Shown: one piece after another, positions 24,354 through 34,270 of the stretch
Position numbering within the stretch: the stretch's first letter is position 1
How the letters are laid out: each line of letters starts with the position of its first letter
Assembly: GCF_040183065.1 (NCBI RefSeq)
Contig: NC_091128.1
Span: forward strand, 177,305,668-177,369,667
Reading direction: 5' to 3'
DNA: 64,000 bases
DNA from: Periplaneta americana
Taxonomy: Eukaryota > Arthropoda > Insecta > Blattodea > Blattidae
Program-made: the position numbers and the translations under genes
The notes under the pieces: model-generated
Told to the model about the DNA's origin: nothing
The model's database searches: none
What the model saw: only the letters and a program-made list of their open reading frames with translations

Positions 24354-24384
24354 CAGATGTCCGTCTTTGATATTAAACTACTCA
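24354..24384. repeat. Right TIR of the 3.2-kb transposon
   Basis: CAGATGTCCGTCTTTGATAT onwards is the inverted partner of the left TIR and is followed by TATA. Confidence 0.85.
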
Positions 24385-24681
24385 TATAACACTAACTTAT
24401 AGCTGTAACTTATAACCAAGATTCTAATCGACAATTTACTAGACTGAAAGCAATTCTCGCGTGACTCCATATTTCTGTGCTGAATTTGGACATTTTTTTT
24501 CATATGAAGTATTTGCTTTAATGACTATTATGCATAAGGTATTTGAAATACTTCAACTTTCTAACTTAATTTATTTCATATTCCACAAAGCATTTTGAAA
24601 TGTAGGTCGAAAAGACACATTCTGAGATAAAATTACATGTTATTGTGAAGAAGCGTTAGGCCTACCAGAAATCCGGAAATT

Positions 24682-24740
<59 letters not shown>
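24682..24740. repeat. (AAT)n microsatellite at the 5' edge of a LINE copy
   Basis: About 19 AAT units. The truncated LINE begins directly at its right end. Confidence 0.9.
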
Positions 24741-24741
<1 letters not shown>

Positions 24742-25318
24742 CGGGAGGAAATTAAACGCAGAATAAATATGGAAAATGCCTGTTATTATTCGGTTGAGAA
24801 GCTTTTATCATCCAGTCTGCTGTCAAAAAATCTGAAAGAATTTATAAAACAGTTATATTACCGGTTGTTCTGTATGGTTGTGAAACTTGGATTCTCACTT
24901 TGAGAGAGGAACATAGGTTAAGGGTGTTTGAGAATAAGGTTCTTACAAAAATATTTGGGGCTAAGAGGGATGAAGTTACAGGAGAATGGAGAAAGTTGCA
25001 CAACACAGAACTTCACGCATTGTATTCTTCACCAGACATAATTATGAACATTAAATCCAGATGTTTGAGATGGGCAGGACATGTAGCACGTATGAGCGAA
25101 TCCAGAAATGCATATAGAGTGTTAGTTGGGAGGCCGGAGGGAAAAAGACCTTTAGGGGGGCCGAGACGTAGATGGGAAGATAATATTAAAATGGATTTGA
25201 GGGAGGTGGGATATGATGATAAAGAATGGATTAATCTTGCTCAGGATAGGGACCAATGGCGGGGTTATGTGAGGGCGGCAATGAACCTCCGGGTTCCTTA
25301 AAAGCCAGTAAATAAGTA
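24741..25318 (+). pseudogene. RTE-like LINE fragment with short 3' UTR and AAT tail
   Basis: The fragment starts at the [10 protein letters not shown] segment. It loses four bases near 24838 (CTGAAAGAATTTAT where others have CTGAAAGTTAGAATTTAT), shifting the frame, and then stays open from 24900 to 25301 to the LRVP-stop terminus. Between these lie the LYGCETWILTLREE region, KRDEVTGEWRKLHNTELHAL, CLRWAGHVARM, RRRWEDNIKMDLREVGYDD and RAAMNL. Only about 17 bases separate the stop from the (TAA)n tail. A very short 3' UTR with a microsatellite tail is characteristic of the RTE clade. Confidence 0.85.

Positions 25319-25368
<50 letters not shown>
25319..25368. repeat. (AAT)n tail microsatellite
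   Basis: Pure AAT run directly following the LINE 3' UTR. Confidence 0.9.
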
Positions 25369-25371
<3 letters not shown>

Positions 25372-26458
25372 GGCTTGCACTGAACAAAAATAAAGTTCAT
25401 AAAGTACGTTAAGACCTGCGTAACGAACATTTCTTAGTAACCTATGGTTAAAGACAGACATCCTCTTCAACCAAGCCATAGAATTTATAATAGGTATAGA
25501 GGACCATAATAAAAGCTAAGAATTACACCAGACACATCTTCAAAGAAGATATTCCTCAAGATGAAGGCAGAAACTGCTTCCAAGCACTGAAAACAATAAG
25601 TTACTGTTTGTCACTGGATCACGTCCGCTTGTAGAAGAGTGGAGTAGACCTCTACACAAAAAGGCGCGATATTTTCCTAAAGATAAAACTACTCTTCATA
25701 TAAAGACTAAAAAAATATAGGCTAGGCCTATTATTAAAAGTAATAATTACAATATTAGGACTTGCAGCTGACAGCTGAATGGCTTTTGTTCCGTTGCTAT
25801 AACTACGGATCGTCGAATGTTTTGTGTTGCGTTTCTAAGACTGCAAATAAATAACGGAGACATTTCAATTAAAACCGGATTGTTTTTATAAGTAAAAATA
25901 TGAGTGAATGTATTGAAGTTGATCATTTGACTGAAGACATTAAAAAAAAAAAAAAAACAAAACCCCTTCAGAAGAAAAGAACTGGGAGTAGGGAAATTTG
26001 TACTTTTTAAGCTTTTACACGTTAAAAATGATTCACTTGAATTTTTTCTAAGTCCATCTGATACCGAAATCACAGATCTACAGCAACTGTTTTAACACGG
26101 CCCCCTTGTATAAAGATATAAACCACTGAAACAAAAGAGCATCAAAATACATCCTTTGAATCTCTTTTATTAGGACGTTGGCATATTATTAACTTTTAAT
26201 GCTGTCACTCCTGGAATTCGAATTTCCTTCCACTTAGACATTCCTTGGTTCCCCAATATTACTCCCAGATGTAAAAGTTGTTATGCGTGATAAATTAGAT
26301 TATATGAAACATTTTATTTGTTGGTTTACAATCTCTTTACACTCATACAACAGTTATTGCCTTAAAAAAAATTCTTTCACATCCATCGTCTAACATACTT
26401 CCTTCGCACTACCCTTCTCTGCTCATTTCCCTCTTTTCTTCTAGACGCTGATTGTATT
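25369..26458. other. No gene recognised
   Basis: Unique sequence with a poly-A stretch near 25945. Frames up to about 108 codons have no recognisable motif. Confidence 0.35.
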
Positions 26459-26968
26459 TTGCGAGATTGTTTGGAATCCATTCTTAATATCCAACTTGAT
26501 AAACATTCTTGGTCCTTCACTACTTTGCGTGTTTCATTTGGCAGTCTTGGAATTCGCAATGTTAGCGATAATGTGTGTGCCTGCGTTTTTAGATTCGGCA
26601 CACCGTTTTTATTGTGCATTTTATTTAATTTTCATATTTTTTTCTCATTTTTTATTATTATTTTATTACATTCCATTTATTTTAATCTTCCTTACGTTTT
26701 CTCTATTAACTAGGCTATTTGTACTGAGTCGCTTTTATTATATTCCAATCTTTAGACCTGAATTTTACTTTCTTTTTTATATTATGGTAGCCTATTATTT
26801 TCTTGTTGTTTAGTGTCGATTTTGTTATGCTATTAGGCCTATTATTTTTTTGCAATAAGTTAATATTATGTTCGTTACCTATTTGTTGAATTTTCACTGC
26901 TTGTATACTTTGTGACCTGATAGAGTGTAAGAGAAAGCCCTATGGCCTTAACTCTACCAGGATAAATA
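26459..26968 (+). pseudogene. Decayed LINE 3' end with class B tail
   Basis: Two overlapping plus frames together show FTTLRVSFGSLGIRN followed, one frame over, by VPAFLDSAHR. That is the order of the 'LP...GGLGIR...AFL.SA' region known from LINE reverse transcriptases downstream of the active site, so one indel separates them. It is followed by about 350 bases of T-rich 3' UTR and the terminal stem-loop GAAAGCCCTATGGCCTTAAC, CTCTACCAG and AAATAAATGAATAAAT. The 5' limit is uncertain. Confidence 0.5.
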
Positions 26969-27063
26969 AATGAATAAATAAATACATAAATAAATAAATA
27001 AATAATAATAATAATTATTATTATTATTATTATTATTACTTAGTTACTTACTTACTTACTTAC
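26960..27063. repeat. Back-to-back AAT/ATT microsatellite between two converging LINE tails
   Basis: AAAT and AAT units (tail of the plus-strand LINE) switch to ATT and then TTAC units (tail of the minus-strand LINE). This makes an approximate palindrome in which two retroelements meet tail to tail. Confidence 0.85.
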
Positions 27064-27903
27064 TGGATTTTAAGGAACCCGGAGGTTCATTGCCGCCCTC
27101 ACATAAGCCCGCCATTGGTCCCTATCCTGAGCAAGATTAATCCATTCTCTATCATCATATCCCACCTCCCTCAAATCCATTTTAATATTAGGCCTATCTT
27201 CCCATCTACGTCTCGCCCTCCCTAAAGGTCTTTTTCCCTCCGGCCTCCCAATTAACACTCTATATGCATTTCTGGATTCACTGATACGTGCCACATTCCC
27301 TGCCCATCTCAAACGTCTGGATTTAATGTTCTTAATTATGTCAGGTGAAGAATACAATGCGTGCAGTTCTGTGTTGTGTAACTTTCTCTATTCTCCTGTA
27401 ACTTCATCCCTCTTAGCCCCAAATATTTTCCTAAGCACCTTATTCTCAAACACCCTTAACCTATGTTCCTCTCTCAAAGTGAGAGTCCAAGTTTCACAAC
27501 CATAAAGAACAACCGGTAATATAACTGTTTTATAAATTCTAACTTTCAGATTTTTTGACAGCAGACTGGATGACAAAAGCTTCTCAACCGAATAATAACA
27601 GGCATTTCCCATATTTATTCTGTGTTTAATTTCCTCCTGAGTATCATTTATATTTGTTACTGTTGCTCCAAGATATTTGAACTTCTCCACCTCTTCAAAA
27701 GATAAATTTCCAATTTTTATGTTTCCATTTCGTACAATGTTCTGGTCACGAGACATAGGCCTAATCATATACTTTGTCTTTTCGGGATTTACTTCCAAAC
27801 CTATCTCTTTATTTGCTTCCAGTAGAATTCCCGTGTTTTCCCTAATCGTTTGTGGATTTTCTCCTAACATATTCACGTCATCCGCATAGAAAAGCAGCTG
27901 ATG
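27064..27903 (-). pseudogene. RTE-like LINE fragment carrying two 6-bp GGCCTA insertions
   Basis: Read on the minus strand, the fragment begins at the catalytic box ([20 protein letters not shown]). It continues through [29 protein letters not shown] and the terminal WAGNVARI...RRRWED...LRVP region. A TGG-to-TAG nonsense change near 27391 splits the frame. Two Arg-Pro insertions are absent from all other copies: KYMI-RP-MSRD at 27758-27763 and RWED-RP-NIKMD at 27191-27196. Each is exactly the six bases GGCCTA placed after a TA. The fragment starts abruptly at an ATT microsatellite. Confidence 0.88.
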
Positions 27904-27917
27904 TATTATTATTATTA

Positions 27918-27985
<68 letters not shown>
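27904..27985. repeat. (ATT)n microsatellite at the 5' edge of the minus-strand LINE
   Basis: About 27 ATT units with one GTT. The LINE breaks off at CATCAGCTG on its left edge. Confidence 0.9.
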
Positions 27986-27989
<4 letters not shown>

Positions 27990-28419
27990 AACTGTGAATT
28001 TCGTAAAATCTACTGTTTCTAGTCACAGTGACGAAACCAGAATCCCTCGTATATCTGAAGCCTTTGAACAATGGTCCTTCGTTACTCATCTTGGGGATCT
28101 TCCAAACAGCCCTGGGTTTCAAAAATGCAGGGATCTTGTTCTCGCTTTCAAAACATTTGGCAACCTTTCGCGTCCTCTTCCTCAGATTTTGATAGAGCCC
28201 GTTTTCTTGCTTTACGAGAAAAATAATCAGGATGCCATACCTTCTTCCAGCATAGCTAGGCCTAGGCATCTTAATGGATAATAAGTCCTTTAAGATTTGC
28301 TATTATCTTAATGCTCGGCATTAAAATTTGTTTTCCACACAAATGTAGCCTATTTGTGTTACAGATGTCGATTCTTCTGGCCTCCATGGATTAAGTTACC
28401 TGAAAAATTCTGGACGATT
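27986..28419. other. No gene recognised; open minus-strand frame
   Basis: The minus-strand frame of the neighbouring LINE stays open through the microsatellite and on to 28269. Its product here (FESENKIPAFLKPRAVWKIP and onwards) is not a LINE sequence I know. It may be a decayed coding remnant. Confidence 0.3.
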
Positions 28420-28890
28420 TTCCAGACACGTCATGATTAAGACATCATTAAAAGGGCCCTAATTTCCGCTGGTTTTCCTACCATCCTAGAGCCCAATGAC
28501 ATAAATCGTTCCGATGGCAAACGTCCAGACGGCTTTAACCTTAACACCATGGTCCGAAGGCAAATCACTTTCATGGAATGCCACTTGTTGTAACACCTTC
28601 GCTTCTTATATGCCCAAAACTTTCAAACTCGCTGAATCAACCGCTGCATCTGCTGTGACAAACGTAATAAGTAGGCCTATCTCGAAATTCTGGATCGATA
28701 TAATTTTGCCGTTTTCGGCGTAGAATCTATGGGCCCAGGGTGTTCCGAGGCGAAGTTGTTAACTTCTGATTACGGCAAGTATTTGTCAGCACTTAACGGT
28801 GACTTTCGCTTCATGGCTTTCCTCCGCCAACGAATTACTAGGCCTATTGCCAATCAACGAGGGAATGCTATAAGTTTTACGGGGACTTTT
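28420..28890 (+). pseudogene. Decayed TE-associated ORF fragment with RPDG...WNAT signature
   Basis: The plus strand shows IKRALISAGFPTILEPN and SDGKRPDG, then one frame over LTPWSEGKSLSWNATCCNTF, and then in a third register SEAKLL and FRFMAFLRQRIT..IANQRGNA. I recognise this order (EP.GL.R.DGKRPDG, PW..GK.LVWD.TC.DT, FL.QRIS.AIQRGNA) as the C-terminal part of a family of invertebrate RT-linked hypothetical proteins. RPDG followed by W-[DN]-x-T resembles a PD-(D/E)XK nuclease core, which is inference only. At least two frameshifts and a stop break it. TAGGCCTA at 28672 and 28839 adds Arg-Pro; at 28839 it interrupts the expected RI(S/T)IA. Confidence 0.55.
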
Positions 28891-28944
28891 CCATAAACTA
28901 AATCTTTGAAGAAATATTTCATTTCGTGTAGAGCTGTAGACCTA

Positions 28945-29825
28945 GAGTATGCCATTAGGGTAGTTCAGGATAACAGAGAGGGTTTGGAATTGAACGGGTT
29001 ACATCAGCTGCTTGTCTATGAGGATGACGTGAATATGTTAGGAGAAAATCCAAAAAACTATTAGGGAAAACACGGAAATTTTAGTGGAAGCAAGTAAAGC
29101 GATCGGTTTGGAAGTAAATCCCGAAAAGACAAAGTATATGATTATGTGTCGTGATCAGAATATTGTACGAAATGGAAATATAAAAATTGGAGATTTATCG
29201 TTCGAAGAGGTGGAAAAATTGAAATACCTAGGAGCAACAGTAACAAATATAAATGATACTCGGGAGGAAATTAAATGCAGAATAAATATGGGAAATGCCT
29301 GTTATTATTCGGTTGAGAAGCTTTTGTCATCCAGTCTGCTGTCAAAAAATCTGAAAGTTAGAATTTATAAAACAGTTAAGTTATATTACTGATTATTCTG
29401 TATGGTTGTGAAACTTAGACTCTCACTTTGAGAGAGGAACATAGATTAAGGGTGTTTGAGAATTAGGTGCTTAGGAAAATATTTGGGGCTAAGAGGGATG
29501 AAGTTACAGGAGAATGGAGAAAGTTACACAACACAGAACTGCACGCATTGTATTCTTCACCTGACATAATTAGGAACATTAAATCCAGATGTTTGAGATG
29601 GGTAGGGCATGTAGCACGTATGGGCGAATCCAGAAATGCATATAGAGTGTTAGTTGGGAGGCCTGATGGAAAAAAATCTTTGGGATATCGAAACGTAGAT
29701 GGGATGATAATATTAAAATGGATTTGAAGGATGTGGGATATGATGGTAGAGACTGGATTAATCTTGCTCAGGATAGGGACCGATGGCGGCAATGGACCTC
29801 CGGGTTGTCTAAAAGCCATTTGTAA
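28945..29825 (+). pseudogene. RTE-like LINE fragment (tandem copy 1) with YEDD box
   Basis: It begins at the LEYAIR segment before the active site and runs to the 3' end. The catalytic YADD is changed to YEDD (29017-29028). An A insertion near 29051 shifts the frame. GTTAAGTTATATTACTGATT at about 29373 destroys the ILPVVLYG segment. An AAG-to-TAG change (29464-29466) is shared with the next copy. The terminus is GACCTCCGGGTTGTCTAAAA followed by GCCATTTGTAA and the ATT tail. Multiple lesions make it clearly dead. Confidence 0.88.
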
Positions 29826-29826
29826 A

Positions 29827-29884
<58 letters not shown>

Positions 29885-29885
29885 A
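29826..29885. repeat. (ATT)n microsatellite between tandem LINE copies
   Basis: Tail of copy 1. Copy 2 begins at its right edge with TTGAACGGGTTACATCAGC. Confidence 0.9.
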
Positions 29886-30716
29886 TTATTGAACGGGTTA
29901 CATCAGCTTCTTGTCTATGCGGATGACGTGAATATGTTAGGAGAAAATCCACAAACGATTAGGGAAAACACGGGAATTTTACTTGAAGCAAGTAAAGCGA
30001 TCGGTTTGGAAGTAAATTCCGAAAAGACAAAGTATATGATTATGTCTCGTGACCAGAATATTGTACGAAATGGAAATATAAAAATTGGAGATTTATCCTT
30101 CGAAGGGGTGGAAAAATTCAAATATCTTGGAGCAACAGTAACAAATATAAATGACACTCGGGAGGAAATTAAACACAGAATAAATATGGGAAATGCCTGT
30201 TATTATTCGGTTGAGAAGCTTTTATCATCCAGTCTGCTGTCCAAAAATCTGAAAGTTAGAATTTATAAAACAGTTATATTACCGGTTGTTCTGTATGGTT
30301 GTGAGACTTGGAATCTCACTTTGAGAGAGGAACAGAGGTTAAGGGTGTTTGAGAATTAGGTGCTCAGGAAAATATTTGGGGCTAAGAGGGATGAAGTTAC
30401 AGGAGAATGGAGAAAGTTACACAACACAGAACTGCACGCATTGTATTCTTCACCTGACATAATTAGAAACATTAAATCCAGACGTTTGAGATGGGCAGGA
30501 CATGTAGCACGTATGGGCGAGTTCAGATATCTATATAGAGTGTTAGTTGGAAGACCTGAGGGAAAAACATCTTTGGGGAGACAGAGACGTAGACGGGAGG
30601 GTAATATTAAAATGGATTTGAGGGAGGTGGGATATGATGGTAGAGACTGGACTGATCTTGCTCAGTATAGGACCGATGGCGGGCTTATGTGAGGGCGGCA
30701 ATGAACCTCCGGGCTC

Positions 30717-30717
<1 letters not shown>
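29886..30717 (+). pseudogene. RTE-like LINE fragment (tandem copy 2)
   Basis: It starts at [15 protein letters not shown] (intact YADD near 29925) and reads openly to 30356, where the TAG shared with copy 1 (30357-30359) stops it. The frame resumes from 30360 with [16 protein letters not shown] to the C-terminal GRDWTDLAQ segment, where a missing base shifts the final residues. The gene ends at CTCCGGGCTC directly followed by an ATT run, without the usual 3' UTR. Confidence 0.88.
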
Positions 30718-30770
<53 letters not shown>

Positions 30771-30784
30771 CATTATTATTATTC
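30718..30784. repeat. (ATT)n microsatellite tail
   Basis: About 22 ATT units with one ATC, following LINE copy 2. Confidence 0.9.
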
Positions 30785-31270
30785 ATTCTGTCCTATTTGA
30801 ACAAAGTCCCCTCCACCAATTGGTGCGGAGAAGTGTTTTGGATCTTATCCGAGAGAAATCACGTACGATAACGAAAGAAAAAAAAATAAAGCTAGAGGCA
30901 AGGGAAGAGGGTGGAGATCGTGTATTACGGGTCGCGATGGGCCGCCAGGGGATCGAATAGCGGTCTCGGGGTTGCGATCAGACGACATCCCGTCACATCC
31001 CGTCCGATACCCTATTAGGTGCCAGGCATCGTGAATTGCGACACAACGTGATGGGGCCCAGGCTCCACCCCGTGCCGCTGGGCGGCGCTAGGAGCTGTAG
31101 GTCACGCCCCCAACACCGCGCGGCAAGGCGATGACAGTAGCAGGGAGGGAAACGGACTCGGCGACTCCAACAACAACTGGAAGCAAGTCCCTGGTGGCCA
31201 ATTCAACTGCGGATTCCCTTGCGATGATAATTCAATTATTAATATGTCATCATTATGATTATCACGGCTG
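30785..31270. other. GC-rich block, no gene recognised
   Basis: Bases 30890-31230 are clearly GC- and CpG-rich (for example GTGCCGCTGGGCGGCGCTAG) compared with the AT-rich surroundings. Frames are short. It could be an old exon, a CpG island remnant or TE sequence. Confidence 0.35.
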
Positions 31271-31282
31271 TCAATTACAATT

Positions 31283-31394
31283 TTGTCTCATCTAGCTAGA
31301 AATCAAGAGCCCTGGGTTCGATATCCGGAAAGGGAGCTGGCATATCAGATCTTAATCACTGGAAGCAAGACAAGAGGTGCAATCCTTGAAAAAA

Positions 31395-31441
<47 letters not shown>
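31283..31441 (+). mobile_element. Possible SINE-like fragment with ATT tail
   Basis: A B-box-like GGGTTCGATATCC (31315-31327) sits about 30 bases after TAGCTAGAAATCAAGAG and is followed within 80 bases by an ATT run (31397-31441). It matches neither SINE family elsewhere in the window, and the A box is not convincing. Confidence 0.3.
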
Positions 31442-31442
<1 letters not shown>

Positions 31443-33562
31443 GGCCTATAGCAGATTTTATGTGTATTGTAGGATTTCATTTTATTACGACTAGAATTCT
31501 ATTTCTGAGACTTTGAAGTAAAGAATTAATAGGATATTAACAGACCTACTTAAAAATGTTAGCATCGGAGCATATGTGCCCCGTAGACTATAGACTAATC
31601 ATAAAATGTTTCTTAAAATTAACAAACGTTAAATATTATCTGAAGTGTGATTAGTGTAATAGGGTCTAACTTATGTTACGCCTGCTAATCAGCGATGTAT
31701 GCAAACTCAAGTAGCTAATTTGTTATTTTTTCCGTTAAAAATTACAAAAAATCGATAGCCTGCTTCCTTAATACATTAGAGCGTTTTTGTTTCCGGAAAT
31801 AAAAACGAATACCTTCAAAATGTTACTCTTTCAAAAAGTAATGAATTATAAGGTGAAGAGGAAAGGGTTGCCTAGCAACGACCATCTGGGAGACATCACA
31901 TCAAATAAATTATGAGCTTTACCTTCAGAGCGAAACATAATTTTGTGTCAGAAGCCACCATTCATTAATTTTATTTATAAGTTACATTTACTTAGCCCTA
32001 TTTCTCCTCTTAAGTATTTATTTGTGTCTATATTTCCACGTTTATTTCATATTTCTCCACAGATCCTGCTTCTAAATGACATAGACTAATAAAAGTTTTG
32101 TTCGCAAGGTATTTTGTTATTAGCCCTTAGAGTAGAAGAACTCTCTATTTCTTAAACAGTGTCGGACCGCAAAGAAAACAACTAACGTAATGTCGTTATA
32201 TTTGTTGCAGGCCTATATTATTCTCTAACTAGTTTTTCTGTTATTCCATTAAAATTGTAGCATAAATTGAAATGTTGTAGGCCAATCTATTGAGGTAGGC
32301 TACTTCTTTAATTTAAGAGTTAAAATATTATCATGAAATAAAATGCAAAAACTGCAGACAGAATAACCGTGTGTTTATTCTAGGAGAAGAAATTTCACAT
32401 GTCCCTTAGCCGAACCTAGATGTTAGACGACTACTGGACTAAATCATACGGGTCAGGGGTATACAACTCCGTATTGATAACACAAACAGACCTAAGTTAG
32501 ATCATTTTAAGATTGACGCACGAGAATAAAATGAATGGCTTACTTTTGCAGTCCCTTTTCTTTTGTTATTTTTTATTATTAATACAAGGTGGCAGTAATA
32601 GGCCTGTAATTGTGCGCATTTTAACAGCTTAGCCTATTTTCTGGATAGAGTAGGCCTACAGCAAAAAATTCTAATAGGCATACTATATTCGTCACAAATT
32701 AATATAGGCCTATTTGTCAGAAAAAAAAAATATTTTTCCCCTACATGTTAACACTGTTTCAGTCGATAGGTAGGCCTACCATAGGCTACTATCTGTAAGA
32801 TTCTTTTACTCTTATGATTAGAGAAACTGATAAGATAATTACGTTTTATGGTTTTGCACTTTTTTAATAAAATGGACGTTTTTCTTGTGCAAATTAAATA
32901 AAAAGATTACCATGTATCGTTATTTTCTGCCATTAGTAAGTCTGGCAACCCTGGGACAGTGACTAAGAGACGGAATGCTCAACCTGATGTGACTATGTAT
33001 AACCTATTCGTAAATGAGCGCGTGTTGCGTTGTTGCCAAACTTTCTATACTTTGGACTTAATTTTTGTATTAACCAAGTACGTACTTAATTACAAAACTT
33101 ATTATAGGCTTGTTAATTTATTTTAATGTACTCATTGTCCCCTTTGATCTATAGTGTAGAGTTAATCACTTCTATTCTGTACAACAGGTCTATTTAAGAC
33201 TTACGTATTCATTCATATTCATTCATATTCTGTTCTTTATTTGATTTTCTGATTTTTATCTTTATAGGGTAATTGCTGTTTTGTACTAAACTTTGTAATC
33301 TTATTGAATTTTTGTTTATACTAGGCCTATTTTAGTACAAAATTGTTACTTAGCCTACAGGAACTGTCCCTGAACACTACCTTGCTCAGACGGGTGTGCG
33401 ATATGGTTTTTAAACCAATTATTACCAATGCCATTTTTTTTTAATTCAGAAAATCATTACCCAGATACTTAAAGATTCCTGCATACTTTACAATTTCATT
33501 TGTACCATTCGCAAGATCTTAGTTAAAGATAGGCCTACGTCATTTGCTAATTGTAAATAGTC
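31442..33562. other. AT-rich unique DNA, dense in TAGGCCTA words
   Basis: No frame of interest and no TE ends found. At least seven AGGCCTA/TAGGCCT words and several TAGGCTA/TAGCCTA words occur between 32200 and 33540. Confidence 0.45.
31867..31880. promoter_or_regulatory. Palindromic RFX (X-box-like) site
   Basis: GTTGCCTAGCAACG is a near-perfect palindrome matching the known high-affinity RFX family site. The identical 14-mer recurs at 61602-61615. No adjacent gene is visible, so any role is unproven. Confidence 0.3.
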
Positions 33563-33828
33563 CTAAATAAATAAGTAAATAAATAAATAAGTAGCCTAAG
33601 TAAGTAGCCTAAGTAAGTAGTCTAAGTAAGTAAGTAAGTAGCGTAAGTAAGTAAGTAGTCTAAGTAAGTAGCCTAAATAAGTAAGTAGCCTAAGTAAGTA
33701 GGTAGCGTAATTAAGCAAGTAGCCTAAGTAAGTAAGTACGTAAGTAAGTAAATAAATGAATGAATAAATAAATAAATTGATTAATGAATAAATAAATAAA
33801 TAAATAAATAACTAAATAAATATTTTAT
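33563..33828. repeat. AAGT/AAAT array with interspersed TAGCCTA
   Basis: (GTAA)n repeats are broken at near-regular intervals by TAGCCTA, TAGTCTA or TAGCGTA. At least eleven such interruptions are present, and pure AAAT units follow. The interrupter appears to have been amplified with the array. Confidence 0.85.
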
Positions 33829-34270
33829 TTGTGAATTTATTGTCAGGGTTATCTTTCAAGATTTTATTTTATTGGTGATCTTATCGGTGCTTTATTATTT
33901 TACATTTTATTTCTGCAATAATATAATTATTATTCTTTCATTCATCAGGCTTATCTCACTCATATTATTTTCCGGATACTTGTGATCATTTTTAATTAAA
34001 GCCTTGCGCTTTCTTTTTCTTTAAATAGGCTATATATCTTCATTTTCAATTGTAATATGTAGCAATAGGCCTAAATAAAATACAATGCATTACCATTTAT
34101 ATTTTGGCCACTGATGATTCTGTTACGTTTGCATTTCTCTGAATTTTTTACTAAACAATTCCTGTCTTTCTAAATTATTATGTAGTGCTTTCATTCTGGA
34201 TCTTTATGCTCACCCTCATTGAGGGCAGATTATTTTCTTTAAATATTTATATATATAAAACTTAATTTTG
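33829..34270. other. No gene recognised
   Basis: AT-rich unique sequence. Confidence 0.35.

Larger units (their letters stand above)
21151..24384 (+). mobile_element. 3.2-kb DNA transposon with 31-bp TIRs and a broken transposase-like gene
   Basis: Terminal inverted repeats of 31 bp (29 identical by eye) lie at 21151-21181 and 24354-24384, beginning TGAGTAG. TATA flanks both sides (21147-21150 and 24385-24388), giving a TA or TATA duplication. Inside the ends, GGACAYCT recurs at 21173, 21321, 21353, 24116, 24147 and 24176 on the plus strand, and at 24355 inverted. Such clusters are typical of transposase-binding arrays. Between them lies a decayed, probably intron-containing plus-strand gene (21520-23791). 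One coherent unit with ends, subterminal array and gene makes this the best-defined autonomous-type element in the window. I cannot assign it to a named superfamily. Confidence 0.8.
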
